Positions 48,690 through 57,786 of a DNA stretch of 60,948 nucleotides are shown piece after piece (within the stretch, counting starts at the first letter, position 1; the number at the start of each line of letters is the position of its first letter). Source of the stretch: Cellvibrionaceae bacterium (lineage in GTDB: Bacteria; Pseudomonadota; Gammaproteobacteria; Pseudomonadales; Cellvibrionaceae). The stretch is taken from the NCBI GenBank assembly GCA_025800365.1, contig JAOXRT010000216.1, positions 1 through 60,948 of the forward strand, in the 5' to 3' direction. Below the pieces are notes generated by a model, which ran no database searches, was not told where the DNA came from, and worked only from the letters and a program-made list of their open reading frames with translations. The position numbers and the translations under genes were made by a program.

Positions 48690-49028
48690 ATGAATACTGA
48701 TAAGCAATGGCACGACCTCCCATTTAGCCCCGAAGATATCGCTGAAGGCCAGAGTAAAGGCTTCCTGTTAAACCAACAGGCTTATTTCCTGGTCAAAAAA
48801 CACGGTCAAGTTTACGGCTATGAAAATAGCTGCCCACACTTAAAGATAAACCTTGAGTGGAAGCCGGACAGCTTTCTCGATTTCGACAAGAGCCTAATTC
48901 AATGCTCAAGCCACGGAGCACTATTTAACATAAAAGATGGCAAATGCGTTTCAGGCCCCTGCATAGGGCAAAGCTTGCAGCCATTGAAACTAAGGAAGCT
49001 AGATCACAGCTGGCAAGCCGAAGCGTAA
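48690..49028 (+). CDS. Rieske [2Fe-2S] ferredoxin-like protein
   Basis: A 112-residue small Rieske protein. The cluster ligands are C48 and H50 in SCPHLKIN and C72 and H75 in QCSSHGALF; GKCVSGPC follows as in Rieske folds. No signal peptide, so it is cytoplasmic. Stand-alone ones serve as oxygenase ferredoxins or NirD-like electron carriers; partner unknown. Its start lies just past the sRNA terminator and downstream of the Fur box, so it may be iron-regulated by read-through. Confidence 0.85.
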   Translation: MNTDKQWHDLPFSPEDIAEGQSKGFLLNQQAYFLVKKHGQVYGYENSCPHLKINLEWKPDSFLDFDKSLIQCSSHGALFNIKDGKCVSGPCIGQSLQPLKLRKLDHSWQAEA

Positions 49029-49159
49029 TTTGAATATAAGACCAACACTTACTAAGCATTTTTGAGTATTTACCGAACAAGTAAACAGCATCTACAATGG
49101 TTTTAGTGTAAAGAGATACGCAACTAAGCCCAGGAAGGGGCCCGCAAGAGGTATCAAGG

Positions 49160-50059
49160 ATGTCAAATCAAACACAACGACCTAGCCCGTCGAGCTTTAT
49201 CGGGCAAGCGCGAAGCCAGCTCAAGAAAGAGTTGTCTGGGCTGCTCTATTCATTTATTAGCCAGTACAAACCAGCAGCCCCTGCCAAAAGCAATGTTTGG
49301 ATAGAAGAATGCAAACGGGATCTACAGCTAATGCGAAGATCAAGTCGTGCTCGTAAAGCCTATCTGCCACCTTGGCCTCTTGAATTGATTCAGATACAAG
49401 AAAAAGATCAAAGCGAACATCTACAAAAGCTAAACGACTATCTGCAGCAAGAATTACTAAACAGCAACCCCAAGTGTAAACTCACTGTACTGGATGAAAG
49501 CCTAGCTAATGAACGCAGTATTGATATGCATGCGAGCAAAATGCTACTTCCAGCATTAAAGGCCAGCTTCCAAGCCAGCCGCGACGTCGCTCCCGAGCTC
49601 CACCAAAGACATTGGCTCCACCTAAACTTTAATTTAACTATCGGCCGCCACCTTGCATTGCACAAACTTGGCCAAACTTTCACTGTAAACTTGATAAGCT
49701 GCATGCAACTTGCCGGCGCAGTCTGCTGCTTGCGTTACTTAGCTACCGCCCTACAGAAGCGCCCTGACCAATCTGACGCCATCGAATGGCTGGCCTATGA
49801 CAGCCTAGAAAATATAGCCCCTGAGCTCTCTCAAAAAATCGCCAAGGACTGGCAACTAAGCGAAGAAGTTTGCCAATCCTTAAGCACAACGTCGCCTCCC
49901 GACTCTCTGTTAAGCAAAACGCTGGAAGATTGCGATATAGCCAGCAGCAGCTGCTTACTGTTCAATCAAGAAGTGATTAGCGAAGAAGCCGCCGCACACT
50001 ATCTGAGGCAATGGCAGCTTCCCATACAGCTGTTAAGGCAGTTCGCCCCTAGAAAATAA
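49160..50059 (+). CDS. Hypothetical protein, possible divergent HDOD-like domain
   Basis: 299 residues, soluble, not recognised with confidence. A basic N-terminal third contains SSRARKAYLPPWPLELIQIQE. The centre has a hydrophobic helical patch (LISCMQLAGAVCCLRYLATAL) and then LENIAPELSQKIAKDWQLSEEVCQSL, which recalls the AA..L...W.LP..I motif at the end of HDOD domains. The HD residues are absent, so it would be a degenerate member at best. It ends 4 nt from the convergent sfsA stop. A good AGGAAGGGG-type site is just upstream of the leader. Confidence 0.6.
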   Translation: MSNQTQRPSPSSFIGQARSQLKKELSGLLYSFISQYKPAAPAKSNVWIEECKRDLQLMRRSSRARKAYLPPWPLELIQIQEKDQSEHLQKLNDYLQQELLNSNPKCKLTVLDESLANERSIDMHASKMLLPALKASFQASRDVAPELHQRHWLHLNFNLTIGRHLALHKLGQTFTVNLISCMQLAGAVCCLRYLATALQKRPDQSDAIEWLAYDSLENIAPELSQKIAKDWQLSEEVCQSLSTTSPPDSLLSKTLEDCDIASSSCLLFNQEVISEEAAAHYLRQWQLPIQLLRQFAPRK

Positions 50060-50063
50060 TAAG

Positions 50064-50774
50064 CTAAGCCCAGCCTAAGGGCTTTCCACTAAGCTTGATC
50101 TGCTGACCATCTAAGCTCGCCGAATAAGCCAGCACTTCTACGCCAGCATTTTGAGCCTTTAACAAGCTCTCTGCGTATTCCGGATCAATATCGCGGGCGA
50201 CAGATATTTGCTCTGCAGCACTGTGCTGCACACAAAAAAACAATATGGCTCGTGCTCCAGACTTGGCAATTGTAGCGAGCTCTTCAAGGTGTTCACGGCC
50301 ACGTTTGGTGACGGCGTCTGGAAATTCAGCCAAGCCATGCTGCCTCATTAAGGTCATGCTTTTTACTTCAATATAACAAGGCCTAGAGTCATCTTTTGAT
50401 TCTTCCAGCAGGAAATCTAATCGTTTGCCGCTCGGCAAGCGTACTTCTCGTCGGCAGCTTTTATAGTGTGCCAAAGGCGCAATAAGCCCGGCTGTCAAAG
50501 CCTCCTCCAAGAGCCCATTAGCACGAGCGCTATTTACCCCCACAAGGTGGCCCCACTCATTTTCAGCTATTTCCCATGTATGGGCATATTTGCGCTTTGG
50601 ATTATCAGAAGTGGAATACCAAACCCTACCGCCCTCCACCATGCAGTTTGTCATCGAACCGGTATTTGGGCAGTGAATGGTTAATTTTTCACCATTCGGG
50701 CCGATAACATCGGCTAGAAAGCGTTTGTAACGCCGAATTAACTGCCCCTGGATAAGCGGCGGAGAAAATAACAT
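50064..50774 (-). CDS. sfsA: SfsA-family protein (sugar fermentation stimulation)
   Basis: A 236-residue protein with an N-terminal OB-like part (LIRRYKRFLADVIGPNGEKLTIHCPNTGSM) and a C-terminal nuclease-like part with DFLLEESKDDSRPCYIEVKSMTL, GLAEFPDAVTKRGREHLEEL and AILFFCVQH. The E-x-K pattern resembles a PD-(D/E)XK core. It was found in E. coli as a maltose-metabolism effector that binds DNA; its true biochemical role is unsettled. Next to dksA as in Pseudomonas and E. coli. Confidence 0.94.
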   Translation of the reverse strand: MLFSPPLIQGQLIRRYKRFLADVIGPNGEKLTIHCPNTGSMTNCMVEGGRVWYSTSDNPKRKYAHTWEIAENEWGHLVGVNSARANGLLEEALTAGLIAPLAHYKSCRREVRLPSGKRLDFLLEESKDDSRPCYIEVKSMTLMRQHGLAEFPDAVTKRGREHLEELATIAKSGARAILFFCVQHSAAEQISVARDIDPEYAESLLKAQNAGVEVLAYSASLDGQQIKLSGKPLGWA

Positions 50775-50994
50775 ATAAAAGGCTCTATAGTTTCAAAGCA
50801 AGATAGTTTAACGTTGATGCTATGACAGCGGTATCCGTCAAGGTGATACGCGCCAAGAAAACATTGATTAGGCTAAAAATTACTGGCACCTAGGAATGAC
50901 TTCTGGTAGCTTGCACCGTTCGATTTAGGGACCCTTGAATTAAGGAAAACAGCCCCAACATGCGGGTCTGTAGAAATAAGTAGAGGCGCATAAT

Positions 50995-51441
50995 ATGCCC
51001 AGCAATAAAAAAGAGGCCGCAGCAGGCTTCACCTTGAGAGGATTCGAGCCTTACCAAGAGAAAAAAGGCGAAGAATACATGAACGATGCTCAAATGGAGC
51101 ACTTCAAAGGCCTGCTGTTAGCGTGGAAAACCGAACTCATGGAAGAAGTTGACCGCACCATGAGCCATATGAAAGATGAGGCAGCTAATTTTCCTGACCC
51201 AGCCGACCGCGCCAGTCAGGAAGAAGAGTTCAGCCTTGAGCTGCGCACTCGTGATCGCGAACGCAAGCTGATTAAAAAGATCGACTCCACCATGGAGCGT
51301 ATCGAAAATGACGACTATGGCTTTTGTGACGCTTGTGGCGTCGAAATCGGCATTCGTCGTTTAGAAGCTCGTCCAACAGCTACTTTGTGTGTTGACTGTA
51401 AAACACTCGACGAGATTAAAGAAAAACAAATCGGCGGCTAA
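50995..51441 (+). CDS. dksA: RNA polymerase-binding transcription factor DksA
   Basis: A 148-residue coiled-coil protein that enters the polymerase secondary channel and works with ppGpp. The coiled-coil tip DPADRAS gives D68, D71 and A73, equivalent to the E. coli tip residues. The zinc finger CDACG...CVDC is intact, as is EFSLELRTRDRERKLIKKI. AGAGG precedes the ATG, and the N-terminus GFEPYQEKKGEEYMNDAQ matches the full-length form. Confidence 0.97.
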   Translation: MPSNKKEAAAGFTLRGFEPYQEKKGEEYMNDAQMEHFKGLLLAWKTELMEEVDRTMSHMKDEAANFPDPADRASQEEEFSLELRTRDRERKLIKKIDSTMERIENDDYGFCDACGVEIGIRRLEARPTATLCVDCKTLDEIKEKQIGG

Positions 51442-51449
51442 TCCCGTTT

Positions 51450-51470
51450 GGCGCGGCATAAGGCCGCGCC
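51450..51470 (+). promoter_or_regulatory. Strong hairpin between dksA and gluQ
   Basis: GGCGCGGC (51450-51457), ATAAG loop, GCCGCGCC (51463-51470): a perfect 8-bp GC stem ending 7 nt before the gluQ ATG. No T-run follows (ATTTCCC), so it is not a good terminator; it would lie across the gluQ ribosome-binding region and could reduce its translation. Confidence 0.6.
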
Positions 51471-51477
51471 ATTTCCC

Positions 51478-52359
51478 ATGTCTACTTCCTATATCGGCCG
51501 ATTTGCGCCTTCACCTACCGGCCCCTTACATATGGGCTCTTTGCTTGCAGCATTAGCGAGCTTTTTAGATGCACGCTCACAACAGGGCAAATGGCTGATC
51601 AGAATTGAAGATCTGGATCCACCAAGAGAACAAGCCGGCGCAACAGACTCAATTTTATCCTCCTTGGAAGCCCACGGCCTTCTGCACGATGACGAAATTT
51701 GCTTTCAAAGCCAGCGCCATGAGCGCTATCTTGAAGTTTTGGAACAACTGCTAGAACTTGATGCTATATTCCCCTGTCAATGCTCCCGCCAAGAGCTGGC
51801 AGCAAACAGAGGCATTCATAACGGCCGATGCCACGTCGGCGAAGTAAAACTGCAAAGCCCTGGTTGGGCGTGGCGAGCTGCTATCCGAGCAATCAACTTA
51901 CAGTTTGAGGACGGACTCAAAGGCATCCAAGAGCAAGCTTTAGCTGAGGAGGTTGGCGATTTTGTATTGCTGCGTAAAGACGGCTTATTTGCCTATCAAC
52001 TCGCGGTCGTCGTCGATGATATAGATTTCAATGTAAGTCATATTGTACGAGGAGAGGACCTGCTCAGTTCAACAGCTCGACAGATTTATCTTTATGAGCT
52101 TTTAAATTGCACTGCTGCCAAGTACTTTCATCTACCTTTGATCTTGAATACTCAGGGACAAAAACTCAGCAAGCAAAACCATGCTCCAGCAATTCAATCT
52201 AGCCAAGCATCCGAGAATATTTATCACTGTTTACAATTACTAGGCCAAAATCCAAAGGCAGAGCTCAAGGGCGCCCCATGCAAAGAATTAATACAGTGGG
52301 GTATTGATAATTGGAACTTAGAAAATATCCCGGGCAAACTGCCAGAGCCGGCGAGTTAA
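51478..52359 (+). CDS. gluQ: Glutamyl-Q tRNA(Asp) synthetase
   Basis: About 293 residues; a shortened glutamyl-tRNA synthetase paralogue that attaches glutamate to queuosine in tRNA-Asp. The start IGRFAPSPTGPLHMGSLLAALASFLDAR contains the HIGH-type motif (HMGS), zinc ligands sit in FPCQCSRQEL and GRCHVG, and the QKLSKQNHA segment replaces KMSKS. It lacks the anticodon-binding domain. An upstream TTG (51448) is within the hairpin and is rejected. dksA-gluQ is a known conserved pair. Confidence 0.94.
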   Translation: MSTSYIGRFAPSPTGPLHMGSLLAALASFLDARSQQGKWLIRIEDLDPPREQAGATDSILSSLEAHGLLHDDEICFQSQRHERYLEVLEQLLELDAIFPCQCSRQELAANRGIHNGRCHVGEVKLQSPGWAWRAAIRAINLQFEDGLKGIQEQALAEEVGDFVLLRKDGLFAYQLAVVVDDIDFNVSHIVRGEDLLSSTARQIYLYELLNCTAAKYFHLPLILNTQGQKLSKQNHAPAIQSSQASENIYHCLQLLGQNPKAELKGAPCKELIQWGIDNWNLENIPGKLPEPAS

Positions 52360-52476
52360 ACTGATGATTGCGATATTGCTAATACGTTTAAAAAAAGCAG
52401 GGCTTCCCGTAATATCCAGTAAATGTCTAAAGCGAAAACAGTCATAAGCTGCAATTAAGAGACGAGCACGAACAAT

Positions 52477-52656
52477 ATGAACAACCAACAAACATTGATC
52501 GCCGTGCTCATCATCGCCTATGTCTTTTCGCCCACCCTGCTAAATTGGATGATCAACCCAGAAGGGAGCTGGTTGAGGCCCTACATCATTTGGTTTTTTA
52601 TGATTATCGCGGCAATTTTTGTTTACCAACCATGGCGTAAAGACGATCAATCATGA
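52477..52656 (+). CDS. Small membrane protein upstream of cbrA (CbrX-like)
   Basis: A 59-residue ORF with two hydrophobic stretches (TLIAVLIIAYVFSPTLL and PYIIWFFMIIAAIFVY) and a basic, polar tail ending QPWRKDDQS. Its TGA overlaps the cbrA ATG (ATGA at 52653-52656), so cbrA translation is probably coupled to it. In Pseudomonas a short ORF called cbrX occupies exactly this place and promotes cbrA translation; the name here is by position, not proven homology. Confidence 0.8.
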   Translation: MNNQQTLIAVLIIAYVFSPTLLNWMINPEGSWLRPYIIWFFMIIAAIFVYQPWRKDDQS

Positions 52657-55580
52657 CTCTGTCAGAAACTTTGGTAATAGCAGCTACCACAGCATATTTG
52701 CTTTCTTTTTTAGCCATTCTATTAGTCGCGGGAAAATTTCGCTGGCTACGACGCTTAAGCCAGCACCCTGCAACCCAAACTTTAGCTCTAGGCGTTTTCG
52801 CCAGCGCTTGGAGCCTCTATGGCTCAAGCCAATTAGCCTTAGAGTATGGTTATGGTGCTTTTGCTTACTACCTAGGAACCGGAACCTTATTTCTCTTTGC
52901 GCCCTTGGCTTTGGCTCCACTAGCTGAATTATGTAGACGCTATCAATTGCAGTCGCTGGCCGATCTATTGGTCTTTAGGTATCACAGTAATAGCGCTGGA
53001 CAACTCGCCACCCTCTTCCTCGCACTTGCATTAATGCCCTTGCTGGCAGCGCAATTGCAAAGTCTCTCTTTGAGCTATGAACTCATCACCCATGGCAATC
53101 ATTACGCCGAAGATAGCATTCACAGTAACGATTTCGCTACTTTAGGTTTTGCTGTCTTAGTACTCATCATTAGCCTGATTGCCGCTAGCAAACAACATTA
53201 TTCTCGACTACCTCTGGTACTGGCCGCCGACACTATTGTTAAAATTTTTGCCTTTAATGCTATCGGCCTGCTGGCGATTTTTGCTGTATTTGGCGGCTTT
53301 GATCAGCTTGACAATTGGCTATTAGAGCACCCGGAAAACGTTAACCTTCTGTATTCGCCGTTACGAGAAACATCATCTCACACCCTGCTACTTGTATTTA
53401 TTGCCAGCTCCCTGATCACCCCCAATCTATTTCATAGCGCCGTTATTCAGCAGCCAAGAAGTAATATTAGAAGAATTCTGCCCTGGGCCTTCCCTACACT
53501 CTTGTTACTTTTTGCTTTCCCTATCTTCCCTGTACTTTGGGCCGGCTTTGAGAGAGGCGTACTAACTCAACCAGAATTTTTTGCTTTAGGGCTTCCGATC
53601 TCTATGGAGCGACCAGCCTGGACGCTCATTATGTTTATCGCTGGCGCATCGGCATCGGCAACAGCTCTGATCACGATATTGATTAGCCTTAGCACCATGG
53701 TCGTCAATCACTGCTTATTACCAATGACTGGAATCCGCCGTGGTAGTGGGCTCAGCAAGCAATTAAAAAGGCTACAGCAAATCGCTATTTGCTGTTTAAT
53801 GATAATTACCCTTGGACTTTATAGTTTGTGGCAAGGCCAACACAGTTTAACCGAGCTTGCCTTGTTGAGCTTTATTGCAGGAGCACAGTTTGTACCCGGC
53901 TTAATTGCCATTAGTTATTGGCCCAGTGGCAATCGCCAAGGGTTTTTAGCGGGGTTGAGTGCGGGGGCTGCGATTTGGCTTTTAGGCTTGGCCATACCCA
54001 CACTATTTAATATTAAGAGTATTAATTTAGGCTACGGCCCACACCTTCAACTGGGCTTAGAACACTGGGATACAGTGGCGCTCTTATCACTTACCATCAA
54101 CAGCCTGATTTTTGCTTGGGTATCCTATCGCAGCCAAGCGACAGCAGAAGAAGTTTATAGCGCAGAGCTTTGTGCAGAGAACGAGCTGAGCCAACCTAAA
54201 CGCAGCAGTTTAGACGTTTTTTCTGTCAGCGATGTTGAGCGGCGCTTAAGCTCCGCGCTTGGCAATCAACCAAGCCGTGAAGCTATCAGCAAAGCCTTGA
54301 GCCAACTCAAACTGGATGAAAATGAACGACGTCCATACGCACTCCGGCGATTGCGCGATCAACTTGAAGCGAACCTGAGCGGAATTTTGGGCGTTAATAT
54401 GGCTCAAGAAATTATCAGCAAATATATCCCGCTGCGAAAACACAAAGGCTCATCTACCGATGTTACCTTTATGGAAGAGAGACTGGAACAGAATCAAAAC
54501 AAACTGGTGGGCCTCCCTGCTGAGCTAAATAATCTGCGCCTTTATCACCGTCAAACTCTGCAAGAGCTTCCTATGGCCGTTTGCTCCATTGGTCAAGATT
54601 TAGAGATCGTACTTTGGAACAAAGCGATGGGGTATTTAACACGTCTAGCTGGGGACAAAATTAGCGGCTCACACTTAAACGAACTGCCGCCGCCGTGGGG
54701 GCCGATTATTAGAAACTTTTACCATAGCGGAGAAACTCATTGGGCTAATCAAGAAGTAGAAATTGATGGTCAGCCTCATTGGATCAGCTTGCATGTGGCA
54801 AAAGTTCAAACACCTATGGAAGGCCGCGCCCAAGGCACCGTTATACTGCTGGAAGATGTTACCGAAACCCACCGACTTGAACAGGAGCTTATGCATAATG
54901 AGCGCCTTGCATCGGTTGGTCGTCTGGCAGCAGGTGTCGCCCACGAAATTGGCAACCCAGTCACAGGCATTGCCTGTTTAGCACAAAACCTACGCTATGA
55001 GACAGAACCTGAAGACACCCAAGAAACGGTTTCACAGATTCTTTCGCAAACTGACCGTATTACCCGAATAGTTCAGTCACTGGTTAACTTCTCTCATACC
55101 GGACAAAGTGATCAAAGCCAACTTCAAAGCATTCAAATTCGTGAGTGTGTTGCCGAGGCTATCCACCTTCTGGAATTACACCCAGAGAAGCAAGAATTGC
55201 AGTTCATCAATAAGGTATCCGAGCAACATCAGATACTGGGTGACAGCCAACGTTTGATTCAAGTGTTTATCAACCTGCTTAGTAATGCTAGAGACGCAAG
55301 CCCTGCAGGTGCCGAAGTTACAGTAGAGGCAGAACCAAGCAAAGAGCAGTTGATACTGAGGGTAACGGATCAAGGCCCAGGTGTACCCGAGGCGATAATG
55401 GAGCGCATACTAGAGCCATTTTTCACTACCAAAGACCCTGGAGAAGGCACCGGCCTAGGTCTCGCAATGGTTTATAGCATTATGGAAGAACATTCTGGAA
55501 GCGTCGAAATACGCAATCTAGGCCCTAAAGAGAACCCCTCAGGCGCGCAATTCATCTTAAAATTCCCCCTTAAGCCTTGA
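52653..55580 (+). CDS. cbrA: CbrA sensor histidine kinase with SLC5-like transporter domain
   Basis: A 975-residue fusion. Residues ~1-500 form a sodium:solute-symporter-like membrane domain of about 12-13 helices; a linker (STAC-like region, ~530-620) leads to a PAS domain (~635-745), then the HisKA H-box [20 protein letters not shown] (H764), N-box [16 protein letters not shown] and G-boxes VTDQGPGV and [11 protein letters not shown]. In Pseudomonas CbrA senses carbon/nitrogen balance, has histidine uptake activity and phosphorylates CbrB. Synteny with dksA-gluQ before it and cbrB-pcnB after it supports orthology. Confidence 0.95.
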   Translation: MTLSETLVIAATTAYLLSFLAILLVAGKFRWLRRLSQHPATQTLALGVFASAWSLYGSSQLALEYGYGAFAYYLGTGTLFLFAPLALAPLAELCRRYQLQSLADLLVFRYHSNSAGQLATLFLALALMPLLAAQLQSLSLSYELITHGNHYAEDSIHSNDFATLGFAVLVLIISLIAASKQHYSRLPLVLAADTIVKIFAFNAIGLLAIFAVFGGFDQLDNWLLEHPENVNLLYSPLRETSSHTLLLVFIASSLITPNLFHSAVIQQPRSNIRRILPWAFPTLLLLFAFPIFPVLWAGFERGVLTQPEFFALGLPISMERPAWTLIMFIAGASASATALITILISLSTMVVNHCLLPMTGIRRGSGLSKQLKRLQQIAICCLMIITLGLYSLWQGQHSLTELALLSFIAGAQFVPGLIAISYWPSGNRQGFLAGLSAGAAIWLLGLAIPTLFNIKSINLGYGPHLQLGLEHWDTVALLSLTINSLIFAWVSYRSQATAEEVYSAELCAENELSQPKRSSLDVFSVSDVERRLSSALGNQPSREAISKALSQLKLDENERRPYALRRLRDQLEANLSGILGVNMAQEIISKYIPLRKHKGSSTDVTFMEERLEQNQNKLVGLPAELNNLRLYHRQTLQELPMAVCSIGQDLEIVLWNKAMGYLTRLAGDKISGSHLNELPPPWGPIIRNFYHSGETHWANQEVEIDGQPHWISLHVAKVQTPMEGRAQGTVILLEDVTETHRLEQELMHNERLASVGRLAAGVAHEIGNPVTGIACLAQNLRYETEPEDTQETVSQILSQTDRITRIVQSLVNFSHTGQSDQSQLQSIQIRECVAEAIHLLELHPEKQELQFINKVSEQHQILGDSQRLIQVFINLLSNARDASPAGAEVTVEAEPSKEQLILRVTDQGPGVPEAIMERILEPFFTTKDPGEGTGLGLAMVYSIMEEHSGSVEIRNLGPKENPSGAQFILKFPLKP

Positions 55581-55660
55581 AACTGTGTGCCATGGAGGTA
55601 ACACTATGCCTCCCCCGAAAAAGTAACAGTAACACTGATCAATTGGTGAGCAGCTAAGCT

Positions 55661-57055
55661 ATGAGCAACATTTTGATTGTGGAAGATGAAGCCATTATCC
55701 GGACCGCCTTGCGCAAGCTATTAGAGCGCCACAAATATACCGTGAGTGAAGCCAGCTCGGTTAAAGAAGCTACCACCAAGTATAAACTCGCCAATTTTGA
55801 ATTGATTATTAGTGATTTACGCCTGCCTGGCGGGCCAGGGACTGACCTCATTCAGCTAGCCGGTGATATCCCAGTATTGATTATGACCAGCTATGCCAGC
55901 TTACGCTCCGCTGTAGACTCTATGCGGATGGGTGCCGTTGATTATATCGCCAAGCCATTTGACCACGATGAAATGCTAGCCTCGGTGCGTCGAGCAATTG
56001 GTAAAGCCAATGCTGCCGCCAAGGCCCTCAATCAATCGAAGTCTTCAAGCCAGGCTATTGCCGGCATGATTGGCAGCAGCCAAGTAATGAAAAATCTCTA
56101 CAACCGCATACACAAAGTTGCTCCGACAGGCGCAACCGTATTGGTACATGGCGAAACCGGTACCGGTAAAGAGCTCGCTGCAAAAGCCATTCACCAAGAG
56201 AGTCCTCGCGCCCAGAACCCACTGATCAGCGTAAACTGCGCAGCGATTCCAGAAACCCTGATTGAGTCAGAGCTATTTGGTCACGAAAAAGGCGCTTTTA
56301 CCGGCGCAGACAGCCACCGTGAAGGGCTTATTGCCGCCGCTGACGGTGGCACTTTGTTTCTTGATGAGATTGGCGAACTCCCCCTTGAAGCTCAAGCGAG
56401 GCTGCTACGAGTTCTTCAGGAAGGAGAAGTTCGCCCTATTGGCTCTATCCACTCTCAAAAAGTGGATGTTCGTCTTGTTGCAGCTACCCACCGCGACCTG
56501 AGGAAGCTTTCAGATGAAGGGCGCTTTCGTCAAGACTTGTACTTCCGTATCAATGTAGTGCAACTGGATCTACCGCCCTTGCGAGAGCGAGGCAAAGACG
56601 TTATTTCATTAGCCGAGCACATGCTCGCACGCTACTGTGAAGCCTTTAAAAAGCCGGCTTTGCGACTAAGTCCTGAAGCTATACAGGCGATAACCACCTA
56701 CACCTGGCCTGGAAACGTGCGCGAAATGGAAAACGCCATGCAGCGCAGCGTCATATTGTGCGAGGACGACAAAGAGATCTCTCACGACCTTCTTGGGATC
56801 GACCTCGATCTTGTTGAGATAGACGATCCAACTGATATTAAAATCATTCAGTCTACCTTAAGACCCCGCAAGCCTACTCAAGAGCCAGCGGAAGACCTTT
56901 CACTAGAGGATTACTTCCAGCGCTTTGTTTTAGAGCACCAAGACACAATGAGTGAAACCGAGCTTGCCCGAAAGCTGGGAGTCAGCCGCAAATGCCTATG
57001 GGAGCGACGTCAGCGCTTGGGCATTCCACGTAAAAAAACCAATCAAGCAAAATAG
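55661..57055 (+). CDS. cbrB: CbrB, NtrC-family sigma-54-dependent response regulator
   Basis: A 464-residue activator. The receiver domain has VEDEA and phosphoacceptor D52 in ISDLRLPGGPG; the AAA+ domain has Walker A GETGTGKE, the sigma-54 contact loop EKGAFTGAD, Walker B GGTLFLDEIGEL and the arginine finger region; the C-terminus has a Fis-type helix-turn-helix LARKLGVSRKCLWERRQRLGI. Pseudomonas CbrB activates the sRNA gene crcZ; a matching sigma-54 promoter lies downstream. Confidence 0.95.
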   Translation: MSNILIVEDEAIIRTALRKLLERHKYTVSEASSVKEATTKYKLANFELIISDLRLPGGPGTDLIQLAGDIPVLIMTSYASLRSAVDSMRMGAVDYIAKPFDHDEMLASVRRAIGKANAAAKALNQSKSSSQAIAGMIGSSQVMKNLYNRIHKVAPTGATVLVHGETGTGKELAAKAIHQESPRAQNPLISVNCAAIPETLIESELFGHEKGAFTGADSHREGLIAAADGGTLFLDEIGELPLEAQARLLRVLQEGEVRPIGSIHSQKVDVRLVAATHRDLRKLSDEGRFRQDLYFRINVVQLDLPPLRERGKDVISLAEHMLARYCEAFKKPALRLSPEAIQAITTYTWPGNVREMENAMQRSVILCEDDKEISHDLLGIDLDLVEIDDPTDIKIIQSTLRPRKPTQEPAEDLSLEDYFQRFVLEHQDTMSETELARKLGVSRKCLWERRQRLGIPRKKTNQAK

Positions 57056-57157
57056 CAGACCTCTCAAGCCAATCTCAGCGCTACCTACAACTTAAGTGCC
57101 AAGCCCACGAAGGGCTGGCATACGATTGACCAAAAAGTTCCCCATCTTGACCCAAAG

Positions 57158-57185
57158 TGTTACCCATCTAAGCCACGACGTAACA
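57158..57185 (+). promoter_or_regulatory. Candidate CbrB upstream activating site
   Basis: Inverted half-sites TGTTAC (57158-57163) and GTAACA (57180-57185) are separated by 16 bp, with an extra GGTAAC at 57201-57206. The palindrome is centred ~137 bp before the predicted CrcZ start, a normal enhancer distance. CbrB sites in Pseudomonas use TGTTAC/GTAACA half-sites. Confidence 0.65.
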
Positions 57186-57281
57186 TTCTGCGAGATTTTC
57201 GGTAACGAATTTGAGTAGCAAATAATCTACTTTTTTCAAGAAATTTTTATAAGTTATTGTTTTTAAAAGAATTTCAAAAAC

Positions 57282-57297
57282 TGGCACGCTAAATGCT
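57282..57297 (+). promoter_or_regulatory. Sigma-54 promoter of the CrcZ-like RNA
   Basis: TGGCACG-CTAA-ATGCT matches the consensus TGGCACG-N4-TTGCW except one base. The invariant GG (57283-57284) and GC (57295-57296) are exactly 10 bp apart. Start of transcription is expected near 57308. Confidence 0.88.
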
Positions 57298-57307
57298 TTT
57301 ATAGTCG

Positions 57308-57617
57308 CCAAATAATAACAACAAATAATAAAAATAAATCAACAGACACAATAATAATAACGATACTTAATATGCATGGTTAATGCATAGTGATTACAGT
57401 AGTGAATATATTGATACTGCTGACCTCTAAAAATAAGCACAACAACAAAAAATAACAATAACAAGCGTAAAACTGACTGACTGCACTGGACAGGGTTTGC
57501 CAGAAAAGCAAGTTGCTAATGGGGGCAAGGACTAGCCCCGCTAATAACAATAACGAGGTATTCGTTAGTACAAGTTACCACCTTGCTTGAACGGGAAGCT
57601 TTATGCTTCCCGTTTTG
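57308..57617 (+). ncRNA. crcZ: CrcZ/CrcY-like Hfq-Crc sequestering sRNA
   Basis: About 310 nt between the sigma-54 promoter and a terminator, with no coding potential. Four clusters of A-rich AAYAAYAA motifs are present: 57311-57324, 57350-57360, 57441-57464 and 57543-57553, separated by structured GC-richer stretches. Such CA motifs bind Hfq with Crc; the RNA titrates them and relieves carbon catabolite repression. Position between cbrB and pcnB is that of Pseudomonas crcZ, though it is shorter than the ~400-nt RNA there. Confidence 0.85.
57591..57617 (+). terminator. Intrinsic terminator of the CrcZ-like RNA
   Basis: ACGGGAAGC (57591-57599), TTTAT loop, GCTTCCCGT (57605-57613) followed by TTTTG. 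A 9-bp stem with a short T-run. Confidence 0.82.
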
Positions 57618-57786
57618 CTATCTACGATATAAGCATTTCTAGTTTGCTACCTTTATTCCCTTAAATGGGCCTATTCGAATAACCGTGTTACACTTTGCCC
57701 CATTCTAAAAACGCAATACCTAGCCTGCCCTAAAGAGCGGCCTTTATTGCCTTATTGAGCCGAGAATCAGGCCCTGTCCTAATAAT

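Noticed and set aside
51448-51477. Upstream TTG start for gluQ
   Set aside because: It lies at the edge of the strong hairpin, has no ribosome-binding site, and adds ten residues not seen in the family; the ATG at 51478 gives the canonical N-terminus.
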